64,000 nucleotides of DNA from positions 1 through 64,000 of the forward strand of contig JAHDKT010000031.1 of NCBI GenBank assembly GCA_018436725.1, written 5' to 3'. Shown here one piece after another: positions 44,341 to 52,619 of this stretch; positions within the stretch are counted from its first letter, which is position 1, and every line of letters begins with the position of its first letter. Position numbers and translations under genes: made by a program. The notes beneath the pieces were generated by a model. That model saw only the letters and a list, made by a program, of their open reading frames with translations. It was not told where the DNA came from and made no database searches. This stretch comes from Synergistaceae bacterium. GTDB lineage: Bacteria; Synergistota; Synergistia; Synergistales; Aminobacteriaceae.

Positions 44341-45730
44341 CGTCGTCTCCCCAGATGATCTCGTCCTGGATGCGGTTCATCGTTTCGATGGTCCTGTCGA
44401 AAGTGCGAACCTCGATCCCGGACGCAGGGTCGATATCCGCAGGAATGAGCGTATGGCAGGCCATTTTCCGACATGCGTCGTCGATTTTGATCGACGCCCT
44501 CTCGGCGATGTACACTCGTACTTTAGCAGGATCAAGGAGTTCCGCGACATCGTACCCCTCCCGCTCCGCCAGTTTGCGGAGACGCTGGTTCTGCTGATGG
44601 AGGATGATAAGCGTGTTCAACTCCTTAACGATATAATCGCTATGCGTCGTGATGAAAACCTTGACGCCGATGTTTATAAGCCGGGCGAACAGACGGGCGA
44701 TCTTCCGCTGGTTCTCCGGATGCAGGTTCAACTCAGGCTCGTCGATCATAAGCAGATCGCCTGGCTTTGCCACGTGCCGAAGATAAAAACCGATATCCAG
44801 CAGGGAACGTACCGCGCTCGAACTTTCCACAAGTGAAAGCTTCGTGCGCTTGTTGGAAAAAGGCGCGTAGTGTACCTCTCCGTCCTTGCTGACCTTGTAC
44901 TCTCCGCCGATGATGTCCCCGAACGACTCGAGCAGTTGAGGATGGTCCTGAGAGATGAAGCTCTTGCGGTGCGTCGTGTCGGAAATCTCCCGTATAAAAT
45001 CGACATTTCTTCTGACTGCAAGAGGGTATTCTCCGGCGAATTTCCCCAGGAACTGGAGTGGACGTAGCTTGGCCGACTTGTCTCCGAGCATTTCGACAAG
45101 ACGATTCCTAGTGAAATCAAGCTCTTTTTGAAAAATCGCAGCTCCTGTCCTTTCCGCGCTCGACAAAAAAGGTCTGGGAATTAGTTGCTCCAAAACAGCC
45201 TTGCCGATTCCGTTGCTTATCACATCCTGGACGATATACCTCGGAGGAGCGTCTTCGCTCGTCTTCTCGACAAGCAGGCTGATACTTAACGAATTCCTTT
45301 CTTCGGACGACTTCATTTTCAAAATGCCCTTCTCGGGTGACCCGAATTCACTTTCCACTTTCGAGAAGATAAACTGACCTGATGTCTCAAGTGAGAAACT
45401 CAGGGTGGCATTGGCGAACTGAGTCTCATTGCCTGCAAAGACGCTAAAAAGCAACTTTGAATACTCTTTCGCAGCGATGTCTAAATGTTTAGTTATGTTT
45501 TCGACGTATGGATCCAACGAGAGTACAACGGAGCCTTCATTGAACAAGCGATCTAGAATGTCTGGTGAGACCGGAAACTCAGGATTGGATCGCAGGTAAT
45601 CGAAAAAGCCGTATGTTGCATGCATAGCGTATGTCTTCCCGGAGTTATTGCCGCCACAGATGATCGTCAGATCTCCGAGAGAGAACTCCGCCTGTCTAAT
45701 TACACCCAGATTTTTTATTTTGACCCTCAT
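44333..45730 (-). CDS. AAA/ABC-type ATPase of a two-gene defence-like module
   Basis: This 465-residue SMC/OLD-like ATPase begins MRVKIKNLGVIRQAEFSLGDLTIICGGNNSGKT, with Walker A at residues 26-33. Late in the protein come SSSAVRSLLDIG (signature-like, near 298), Walker B LLMIDEPELNLHPENQ (near 325) and FITTHSDYIV (near 355). No TOPRIM or nuclease domain is fused, so activity would come from the overlapping downstream gene. The start at 45728-45730 is preferred because GGAGGG is six bases before it. Such ATPase plus small-partner pairs resemble AbiL/RloAB, PARIS or Septu in design, but the partner differs from each as far as I can see. Confidence 0.8.
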   Translation of the reverse strand: MRVKIKNLGVIRQAEFSLGDLTIICGGNNSGKTYAMHATYGFFDYLRSNPEFPVSPDILDRLFNEGSVVLSLDPYVENITKHLDIAAKEYSKLLFSVFAGNETQFANATLSFSLETSGQFIFSKVESEFGSPEKGILKMKSSEERNSLSISLLVEKTSEDAPPRYIVQDVISNGIGKAVLEQLIPRPFLSSAERTGAAIFQKELDFTRNRLVEMLGDKSAKLRPLQFLGKFAGEYPLAVRRNVDFIREISDTTHRKSFISQDHPQLLESFGDIIGGEYKVSKDGEVHYAPFSNKRTKLSLVESSSAVRSLLDIGFYLRHVAKPGDLLMIDEPELNLHPENQRKIARLFARLINIGVKVFITTHSDYIVKELNTLIILHQQNQRLRKLAEREGYDVAELLDPAKVRVYIAERASIKIDDACRKMACHTLIPADIDPASGIEVRTFDRTIETMNRIQDEIIWGDDDE

Positions 45731-46608
45731 CTTCATCCCTCCGAGAATTGCGTCAGGCGGGAAATGGGAGACAAGAAGATACGGAAATATCGGAAAAGGC
45801 GAAGATCGATTTGCTTGATCATTAAATATCTCCTTGAATATCTCCTCACACGGAAAAACTGTACCGAATTCATTCCGCATCGTTGATTCCCGACTCGCCG
45901 TCGACTTCTTTTGATCTGTTCAACGCTTTTTCCCATGGGAGCCGCCTTTGTGCGGTTTACCCAATAAGATCTTCCTTAAAATTGTACGTTATTTTGTAGA
46001 TGCGAGTCAACGGCGATGAAAGTACGCTGGGCAATTTTTTAATATTGACAGTGTCGGCGGAGACGTTAGAATGAATCTAAATATTCTATTTATGAGAAGT
46101 TTTCTTATACAACCGCTCATATCAGTACATCATGGCGATGATAGCAGGAAAAGACCGGCAAAAGAGAGGGCGGGCGAAGGCGTTCTACATATGGAAGATG
46201 AAAAAAAGACCGGATAGACGATATGGAGGACTATTATCTTGCGGTGAAACAGCTTGCAAGAAAAACCGGAAGTCGGGGGTTCGCACCCCTGACCTCCGAA
46301 AAAGTGAGGCGTGAACTTGGCCTGAAGGATTGAGAAAAAAGGAAATGCTTCGGGGGATGATGGTTTTCGAGTATTATTCAGAAAAAGCAATTTTGGCTTG
46401 ATTCGTTAAGTCGGTGTATACTTAATGAGAGTGCTGGGCTTGGGTTTGTTGGCGATCTGAAGAAGTTTCTTCTCTGCGTTACCTGGGGGAAGCTTTTAGA
46501 CTACTATTATGCGATCAATTTTACATAGTGTTAAACAACTGGTTGCTTTCCAGGTTGCCAGTTTCGCGGCGTCATGAAAATGGCCATAATGGACAACGGA
46601 GGTGAACG
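45731..46608. other. AT-rich region without a clear gene
   Basis: About 880 bases lie between the divergent ATPase and TIGR02391 genes. They are plainly AT-richer than the rest of the window and must hold both promoters. The only frame worth recording is the 36-codon ORF at 46223-46333. Other frames are broken and overlap each other, as in decayed DNA. No transposase, repeat or RNA gene was recognised. Confidence 0.5.
46223..46333 (+). CDS. Possible small protein or gene remnant, 36 codons
   Basis: The frame reads MEDYYLAVKQLARKTGSR... and ends in EKVRRELGLKD. The composition (amphipathic, basic) is protein-like and unlike the random frames around it. However, there is no Shine-Dalgarno sequence, and upstream frames are closed. 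It could be the tail of a decayed gene in the island. Function unknown. Confidence 0.25.
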   Translation: MEDYYLAVKQLARKTGSRGFAPLTSEKVRRELGLKD

Positions 46609-47433
46609 ATGACTGCCTTCCCTTCTTTTCCTACAGGTGCAGTAGAGTCTATCGCTAAAGTAATTGGAAACGCTGGATCAGGTACTGATATTGACCGTTA
46701 CTTCCAAGAGAACGGCATTGATGATAACTCTGGTCAATCCACTAAGTGGCGGCGTCTCAATTCAGTATTCCTATTCAGTCAAAAAATGACGAAAAGCGCC
46801 AACCAAATTCTTGCTTTTATCAGATCCTTTCTTGCTCCGAGTCGCTTTGTTGGAAGACGAGAAGAGTTTGAAGATCATCGCAGCAAGCTGAATGAAATCT
46901 TGATTCAGCATGGTCTTGAATACGGCAAGGACGGCCAATTTCGGTACACGCCTCAAGCAAAAACGCTGGATGAAGCGGAAGCGAGAGTTCGAGGCGTTCG
47001 CGATAAGTTGGCTCCCCGAAATACTCATCCGGAAGTTTACAAATACTGCCGATCGGAGCTGATGCAAGAAAACTATTTCCATGCAGTTTTTGAAGCGTGC
47101 AAAGGGTTATTTCAAAGAATCCGGGATATATCCGGCATCGAATCAGACGGCGCTAAGTTGATCGATAGAGTTTTCTCTGTTGAAGAACCTCTCCTCGCAT
47201 TCAACACGCTTCAAACTGAAACGGAGCAAGCGGAGCATAAGGGATTTGCTCAACTTCTGAAAGGCTGTGCTGCGGCGATTCGAAATCCGCTTGCGCACGG
47301 CCCTAAAATACACTGGCAGGGAGAAGTAGATGCTGCCGATTATCTTACCCTTATTTCTATGTTGCATAGAAAGCTGGATCAGTGTGTAAAAGTTGCCCAG
47401 ACTGATGAAGGGCAGGCGCGGAAACGTCCGTAG
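46609..47433 (+). CDS. TIGR02391 (Ymh) family protein
   Basis: This 274-residue cytoplasmic protein has two parts. The N-terminal half (FPTGAVESIAKVIGN..., DIDRYFQENGIDD...SKWRRLN, LAFIRSFLAPSRFVG) is usual in this group. The C-terminal TIGR02391 domain has HPEVYKYCRSELMQENYFHAVFEACKGLFQRIRD and LLKGCAAAIRNPLAHGP. The family is often found beside restriction, abortive-infection and phage genes, but its activity is not established. GC content and codon choice are visibly lower than in the neighbours, a sign of transfer. The start follows AACGGAGGTG. Confidence 0.85.
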   Translation: MTAFPSFPTGAVESIAKVIGNAGSGTDIDRYFQENGIDDNSGQSTKWRRLNSVFLFSQKMTKSANQILAFIRSFLAPSRFVGRREEFEDHRSKLNEILIQHGLEYGKDGQFRYTPQAKTLDEAEARVRGVRDKLAPRNTHPEVYKYCRSELMQENYFHAVFEACKGLFQRIRDISGIESDGAKLIDRVFSVEEPLLAFNTLQTETEQAEHKGFAQLLKGCAAAIRNPLAHGPKIHWQGEVDAADYLTLISMLHRKLDQCVKVAQTDEGQARKRP

Positions 47434-47577
47434 ACATCTCAGTATTACTTACAAACCTCGGGAGGGAGAAAATCTTCCTTTCTGGAAGAACTGAACGTGC
47501 GGAGACTCCGGCGTGCAAAAAGCCATTGCTGCATATAGAATAGGCTCATTCATTCCATAGAAAGGGAGGCGTGCGAT

Positions 47578-48645
47578 GTGTACCGACTGATCGATCTCTT
47601 CTCGGGGGCCGGAGGTATGACGCTGGGCTTCGTCGACGGGCGCTTCTGCGGCGGATACGAATGCGTCCTCTCGCTCGACAGCGACGCCGCCGCCATGAGC
47701 ACGCACGCCACCAACTTCGGGGGAGAGGGCGTCGTCGGAGATATCGAGGAGTTTCTCTCCTCCGGCGCGCACGTGCCGCAGGCCGATATCGTCATCGGCG
47801 GTCCACCGTGCCAAGGGTTCAGCCTTCTGAACAAGACGCGGACGGGAGACCCCAGACGCGCTCTGTGGGAACCCTTTCTCGAAATCGTCTTCCGCAGCGG
47901 CGCGGCGGTCTTCGTCATGGAGAATGTCGCGGAGCTGCTCCGCTCTCCCGAAATGCACCAGATCAACGAACGGGCCGAGGAGAACGGATTTCAGCTCCAT
48001 GCATCCGTGCTGAACGCCGCCGACTACGGCGCGGCCCAGACACGCAAACGGACCGTCACCATAGGAGCCAAGTCCGACCTCTTCCCTTTCGGAATTTTCC
48101 TCCCCGAACCGACGCATACGGGTCGTTGGCGGACTGTCCGCGAGGCGATCGGTGATCTCCCCGACCCCGAGGGAACCGAGATACGCGAAGAAGAGCCGCC
48201 TCTCGACCTCCATTTCGGAAGGAACCCGACGAAGACAAGCAGAGAGCGATACGAGGCCGTGCCCCCTGGGGGAAACCGCTTCGATCTGCAGAAGAACGCC
48301 CCGGAGTTGCTCCCGGAATGCTGGCGCAAGAAGACCTCCGGCGGCACGGACCTCTTCGGACGTCTTTGGTGGGATCGTCCGTCCGTCACTATCCGAACGG
48401 AGTTCTTCAAGCCGGAGAAAGGGCGCTATCTTCACCCGGAGAAACACCGTCCCATCACCCACCGCGAGGCTGCGCGTCTTATGGGCTTTCCGGACGATTT
48501 TCTCTTCCGCGGCAGCAAAACCGAGATAGCCCGTCAGATAGGCAACGCGGTACCGCCGCCTCTGGCGGCGGCCCTAGCGAGGCAGGTCAAAGATGCCCTC
48601 GACAACATTGCGGAATCCAAGGAAAGGGCGCGAAAAATTTCATGA
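47578..48645 (+). CDS. DNA (cytosine-5) methyltransferase of a type II restriction-modification system
   Basis: This 355-residue C5 methyltransferase protects host sites. Conserved motifs: I DLFSGAGGMTLGF, IV GGPPCQGFS (catalytic Cys), VI ENVAELL, VIII QTRKRTVTIG, and X RQIGNAVPPPLAAALA. The target-recognition region lies between VIII and IX. The start is a GTG at 47578 preceded by AAGGGAGG; the nearby ATG is out of frame. The stop overlaps the start of the restriction gene (ATGA). By the partner's family the site should be GCCGGC. Confidence 0.95.
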   Translation: MYRLIDLFSGAGGMTLGFVDGRFCGGYECVLSLDSDAAAMSTHATNFGGEGVVGDIEEFLSSGAHVPQADIVIGGPPCQGFSLLNKTRTGDPRRALWEPFLEIVFRSGAAVFVMENVAELLRSPEMHQINERAEENGFQLHASVLNAADYGAAQTRKRTVTIGAKSDLFPFGIFLPEPTHTGRWRTVREAIGDLPDPEGTEIREEEPPLDLHFGRNPTKTSRERYEAVPPGGNRFDLQKNAPELLPECWRKKTSGGTDLFGRLWWDRPSVTIRTEFFKPEKGRYLHPEKHRPITHREAARLMGFPDDFLFRGSKTEIARQIGNAVPPPLAAALARQVKDALDNIAESKERARKIS

Positions 48646-49487
48646 AAGACGGCTTTATAACGGAAGCCCGGAGGGAGTTCCACCTCCGGATTCTTTCGGG
48701 CATCGTCAGGACGAACGCCAAAGGAACTCCCAACTTTGCCGACAGTTCGAGCGTTCTCAGCTCTTCCATTGCCCGCGAGATGCTGTCTCTTTTCGGCGGC
48801 TCGGCCGGCGAAGGGCTTCTGACCGCACAGACGGCCGGGCTTGTTTTCGAGGATCTCTGTCTTTCGTTTCTTCGGGACTGCTTTGAAAAAATAGCCCATC
48901 TGCGCCCCGGCAAATGGATGTTCGCGCGCAACCTCTCCATAGCGCGATTCGAGCAGTACAAGCATCTTGTGGATGTGGAGAATCTCACGGCGCGGCATCC
49001 GGAGCTTGCTGCGGTCCTGGGTGGGAATTACATCATCAAGCCTGATATAGTCGTTTTCCGTAACCCAGAAGAGGACGATGCGATCAACGCGTCGGAGAGC
49101 GTGGTCGACGCACTTTCGGCGAACTGGACCGTTCTTCGGAAAGCGAACGGGGCGGACCCCATCCTTCACGCAAGCGTCTCGTGCAAGTGGACTCTGCGGA
49201 GCGACCGGAGCCAGAATTCAAGGACGGAGGCGTTGAACCTGATACGCAACAGGAAGGGGCATCTTCCGCATATCGTCGTCGTAACAGCCGAACCCATGCC
49301 GAGCAGGATAGCTTCCATCGCCCTCGGAACCGGCGACGTGGACTGTGTCTACCACTTCGCCTTGAAGGAGCTGGAACAGGCGATAGACACGATCGGCGCG
49401 GAGGATTCCGCCGAACTCATCGACAACATGATTCGCGGCAACCGCTTGAAGGACATAAGCGACCTCCCCTTGGATTTGGCGGTGTAG
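48642..49487 (+). CDS. Type II restriction endonuclease, NgoMIV family
   Basis: This 281-residue restriction enzyme has the PD-(D/E)XK-like site of the NgoMIV family: E70, D135 (in IIKPDIVVF), K182 (in SVSCKWTLRSDRSQNSRTEA) and E196. These correspond to E70, D140, K187 and E201 of NgoMIV as I remember them. The RNRKGHLPHIVVVTAEPMPSRIASIALGTGD block is also characteristic. NgoMIV cuts G^CCGGC as a tetramer; the same specificity is inferred here. It is translated from an ATG overlapping the methylase stop. Confidence 0.92.
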   Translation: MKDGFITEARREFHLRILSGIVRTNAKGTPNFADSSSVLSSSIAREMLSLFGGSAGEGLLTAQTAGLVFEDLCLSFLRDCFEKIAHLRPGKWMFARNLSIARFEQYKHLVDVENLTARHPELAAVLGGNYIIKPDIVVFRNPEEDDAINASESVVDALSANWTVLRKANGADPILHASVSCKWTLRSDRSQNSRTEALNLIRNRKGHLPHIVVVTAEPMPSRIASIALGTGDVDCVYHFALKELEQAIDTIGAEDSAELIDNMIRGNRLKDISDLPLDLAV

Positions 49488-49626
49488 GAGGAGAAATCGA
49501 TACCATCCAGTTTTTTCCCGTGCGGGGTCTCATTGTCTAAGGGCTGCCGGTTGATAAGAGTCTGTTCTTCCAGTCAAGCGGACAGGAATTTATTGCGAGT
49601 ACGTTTCTTTTCGGGAGGGATGCGCT

Positions 49627-50433
49627 GTGAAACGCTACGTGTGTTTGACTGTTTTGTTCCTGTTGTTGCTCTTCTCCGCGCCGGCGGCGGCGGTTGATTT
49701 TACGGGGATATGGACCTTTTCCAAGGAGGACGGGACGGAGTACTCGTTCGACCTGATCCAGCGCGGCGCGGCGCTCGAAGGCACGTTTTCGACCTACGAC
49801 CCGCTGCTGGACAAGTACGGAGAGGCGCATATCGACGGCTCCGCGGAGGGACGCCGCGTGTCGATCTCGGCCGGGGAAGAAAAGGGCGCGCTCGCGATGG
49901 AGGAGGGGGACGTCTCCGCGAAATGGACGCTCAAACGCGCCGGAAGCGAGGGGCTCTTGCCCCCGTCGGGCAGCGTGGTGCGGAAGGACTTCGGCGCGAT
50001 GGGGTTCAGATTGCTCGCCGAGGAAAAGCTCTTCGTCCTCGACGACGCCGAGACGGAAAAGGACGCGCTCAAGCTCCTCGGCAAGCCGGAGAAGAAGTCG
50101 AAGGCCGAGCTGTGGGGCGCGGACGGGCTCATCCACCAGCAATGGTTCTACAAGACGAAGGGAATCGTCGTCGATTTCGTCAAGGAGGACAAGTCCGGCC
50201 TCGGCGAGGTGTATTCAGTCGCGATCTCCGCGCCGTCGGAGAAGAAGACGAGCCGGGGAATAGGAATAGGGAGCGCGCAGCAAGAGGTGCTCAAGGCATA
50301 TGCGGCGGAAATCAACCGCGAGGAGAGCGCTCTCCCCGAGACGATCGTCGCCGGTTCCATCTATGGAGGAGTCGTCTTCACGATGAAGAACGGCAACGTC
50401 GTCTCGATTTTCATCGGCGCGGCTGCGGAGTAA
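49627..50433 (+). CDS. Exported protein of unknown function
   Basis: This 268-residue protein has a signal peptide (KRYVCLTVLFLLLLFSAPAAA-VD). The mature part has two segments: a beta-rich N-terminal half (FTGIWTFSKEDGTEYSFDLIQRG..., lipocalin-like in feel) and a C-terminal half with GIGIGSAQQEVLKAYAAEIN and GGVVFTMKNGNVVSIFIG, which resembles the short repeat of proteins that follow a conserved GxxxxxVLxxxG pattern. The GTG start follows GGGAGG. No family can be named with confidence. Confidence 0.8.
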   Translation: MKRYVCLTVLFLLLLFSAPAAAVDFTGIWTFSKEDGTEYSFDLIQRGAALEGTFSTYDPLLDKYGEAHIDGSAEGRRVSISAGEEKGALAMEEGDVSAKWTLKRAGSEGLLPPSGSVVRKDFGAMGFRLLAEEKLFVLDDAETEKDALKLLGKPEKKSKAELWGADGLIHQQWFYKTKGIVVDFVKEDKSGLGEVYSVAISAPSEKKTSRGIGIGSAQQEVLKAYAAEINREESALPETIVAGSIYGGVVFTMKNGNVVSIFIGAAAE

Positions 50434-50442
50434 CGACGCTAT

Positions 50443-50484
50443 GCCGCGCCGATGCGGGAAGTGTTTTTTCCGTCTCGGCGCGGC
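50443..50484. terminator. Hairpin between convergent genes
   Basis: GCCGCGCCGA (50443-50452) and TCGGCGCGGC (50475-50484) form a 10-bp stem, with GTTCTTTC after it on plus. It closes the exported-protein gene and may also stop the flavoprotein transcript from the other side. Confidence 0.6.
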
Positions 50485-50608
50485 GTTCTTTCATTTTCAT
50501 GGACTCTGTCGGAACGCTGTCGTTCGGGCGTCGAACGATGGTTTTTAAAAAGGTCGGGGGAGATTGGGCGAATCTTTCCCTTTCGACCTTCAAAGAGCGA
50601 AAACGCGC

Positions 50609-51964
50609 CTACATGGAGGCCGACAGCTTTTCCGCCGCCGCGACGAAGAGGTTGTCCGCGGGGAAGAAGGACTGCCACGGTTGGGACGAGTAGCTGAAAT
50701 CCAGCACGTCCTCCGCGGTCCATTGCGAGCGCAACATGGTCGAAAGCACGTCCACCTTGTCGGTTACCGGCTCTCCTCCCACAATCTGACCGCCGAGAAT
50801 TCTCCCCGTCTCTTTGGAAGCGACCAGTTTCAACGTGATTTCTTTGGCGTTGGGCATGATCGGGAACGCCGTGGTGAGCGACGCGACGCCCGATATCGTC
50901 GGGATACCGTTTTTCTCCGCGAACGCGGCCGTGATCCCGGAACCTCCCGCGTACAGATCGCCTATTTTCTTGGCGGCGCCGTTGTAGAACCCCCCGTAGG
51001 AGCGGTTCTCCCCGCACAGGTTCGCCGCCGACACTTTCGCCATAGGAACGGCGTTGGTCGCCAGTTTTCCCGGAATGGGGTTCCCCGTAAGCGCGCTGGA
51101 AAACTGCACGCAGTCGCCTACAGCGTAGACTCCCGGTAACGACGTCTCCATTTTGCCGTTGACGATAATGCCGTCTCTGCCGAGGGCCAGGGGACCGTTC
51201 TTGAACAAGTCGACGGAAGCTCTCATCCCGACTGCGAAAATCACGGCTCCCGGCGCGACGTCAGCGAAACATGCGTCGGGTTCCGAAAGAGAGAGCGTTT
51301 CCCCGCCGGAAAGAAGGACTTCTTCGGCTCCGCCGGAGCCGCGTATCTCCTCAACCGCCTTGCCCAGGTGGAGGAAGACTCCCTCCTTCGCTACTTCGTG
51401 ATGCAGTTTCGACGTCATGTCCTCGTCCATCATCGCGCCGAGCACCCTGTTTTCCCGTTCGACAAGGTGCGTTTCCACGCCTTTTCGGGCCAGGGCGGAG
51501 GCGAGTTCGATCCCTATGGCCCCCGCGCCGACGACGACGGCCCTTTTCATACCGCTTGAAATATGGTCGATGCGGGAGCGAAGATCGCCTTCGCTCTTGA
51601 AAACACCCACATTCGGGAAATCGACGCCCTTCAGCGGAGGAACCAGCGGCTCGGCTCCGGTGGCGACGACAAGACGGTCCCATCCGATGCGCGTTTCGTC
51701 TTCAAGAAGGACGGACTTGTTCTCGAAGTCCGCTTCGACGGCCTTCCCCCGAATCAGTTCCGCCCCGCTTTCCGTGACGAGAGAATCCTTTTTGAACGTC
51801 TTCTCCAGCGGAAGAATCCCCTCGATGACATACGGCATCGCGCAGTAGATAAGAGAATGATCTTCCGGACGTATCACCGCCATGGAAAACTTCTTTCCAA
51901 GGCGCTTCGCCAAGGTTATACCCGCCGGGCCGCCGCCGAGAACCACCAGTTCGAAATGCCGCAT
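50609..51964 (-). CDS. FAD-dependent disulfide oxidoreductase, CoA-disulfide reductase/NADH oxidase-like
   Basis: This 451-residue flavoprotein has FAD-binding LVVLGGGPAGITLAKRLG at the N-terminus, a single redox cysteine in IYCAMPYVIEG (near residue 41), the NAD(P)H-binding VVVGAGAIGIELASALARKG (near 145), the FAD motif VYAVGDCVQ (near 285) and a C-terminal dimerisation domain. The lone cysteine is typical of CoA-disulfide reductases, persulfide reductases and NADH oxidases. The CsoR/CstR-like operator just upstream (51987-52003) favours a sulfur-related role. Confidence 0.9.
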   Translation of the reverse strand: MRHFELVVLGGGPAGITLAKRLGKKFSMAVIRPEDHSLIYCAMPYVIEGILPLEKTFKKDSLVTESGAELIRGKAVEADFENKSVLLEDETRIGWDRLVVATGAEPLVPPLKGVDFPNVGVFKSEGDLRSRIDHISSGMKRAVVVGAGAIGIELASALARKGVETHLVERENRVLGAMMDEDMTSKLHHEVAKEGVFLHLGKAVEEIRGSGGAEEVLLSGGETLSLSEPDACFADVAPGAVIFAVGMRASVDLFKNGPLALGRDGIIVNGKMETSLPGVYAVGDCVQFSSALTGNPIPGKLATNAVPMAKVSAANLCGENRSYGGFYNGAAKKIGDLYAGGSGITAAFAEKNGIPTISGVASLTTAFPIMPNAKEITLKLVASKETGRILGGQIVGGEPVTDKVDVLSTMLRSQWTAEDVLDFSYSSQPWQSFFPADNLFVAAAEKLSASM

Positions 51965-51986
51965 TCACAATCTCCTCCTCGTTAAA

Positions 51987-52003
51987 ATACCCAATGGGGG
52001 TAT
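51987..52003. promoter_or_regulatory. CsoR/CstR-like operator upstream of the flavoprotein
   Basis: ATACCC-N5-GGGTAT, a perfect 6-5-6 inverted repeat, lies 23 bases upstream of the flavoprotein start. Operators of the CsoR/CstR family are A/T-flanked C-tract/G-tract repeats of this form. No csoR-like gene is in the window, so the regulator would act from elsewhere. Confidence 0.5.
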
Positions 52004-52209
52004 AATAACACGCTTCCGGAGTTTTGCAAACATGCGCATTTCGGGGAAAGATTTTTTCGCGTTCCTTGTGTTCATGACGAGATGCAGGCTTGGCGAGGCT
52101 CCGGTTCGAAGGAGAGGCGAAGGGAAGGAAATGAAAGGAAGTTGCCCCGCGATGGGCGAGGAGGATTTCTCCGCGCTCTGCGGAAAAAGCGAAAGCGGCT
52201 TTCGGCCGG

Positions 52210-52605
52210 CTACGCCTTCGGCTGGATCAAATCCCACAGGTTGCCGTACAGATCCTTGAAGACCGCCACCTTGCCGAAGGGCGCTTCCAGCGGCTCCCGG
52301 ACGAATTCGACGCCCTTTCCTTTCAGCGCATCGTAGTCCCTGCGGAAGTCGTCGGTCTCCAGAAAGAGGAAGACCCTGCCTCCCGACTGATTCCCCACGA
52401 AGCGGGCCTGCTCGTCGTTCGCCGCCTTGGCGAGCAGCAACGCGCTTCCGTTGCCGCCGGGAGGCGCGACGGTCACCCAGCGTTTGTTCTGTTCCGGCAT
52501 GAAGTCGTCGTGCAGCAGCTCGAAACCCAGCGTGCCGACGAAGAAGTCGATCGCCTCTTCGTACTCTCTCACAAGAAGAGCGACGTGCCCTATGCGTTGC
52601 GTCAT
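52210..52605 (-). CDS. VOC-family (glyoxalase/bleomycin-resistance fold) protein
   Basis: This is a 131-residue single-unit vicinal-oxygen-chelate protein. The metal ligands would be H8 (RIGHVALLV), then E-type ligands in FLFLETDDF and a late FKDLYGNLWDLIQP segment, which is the C-terminal family motif. Substrate is unknown. It lies 14 bases after the YjdF-family gene and has AAAGGAGGGG upstream, so it forms a two-gene operon. Confidence 0.9.
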   Translation of the reverse strand: MTQRIGHVALLVREYEEAIDFFVGTLGFELLHDDFMPEQNKRWVTVAPPGGNGSALLLAKAANDEQARFVGNQSGGRVFLFLETDDFRRDYDALKGKGVEFVREPLEAPFGKVAVFKDLYGNLWDLIQPKA

Positions 52606-52619
52606 TCCCGCCCCTCCTT

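Noticed and set aside
43780..45730. Assignment of the ATPase pair to PARIS, Septu, Gabija or AbiL
   Set aside because: No TOPRIM/DUF4435, HNH, UvrD-type or RloB-like features were recognised in the partner protein; the resemblance is in design only.
46268..46300. tRNA-like T-arm (GGGGG-TTCGCAC-CCC)
   Set aside because: The loop lacks the invariant A58, there is no acceptor, D or anticodon arm upstream at the right distance, and no 3' CCA context; it is inside a small open frame.
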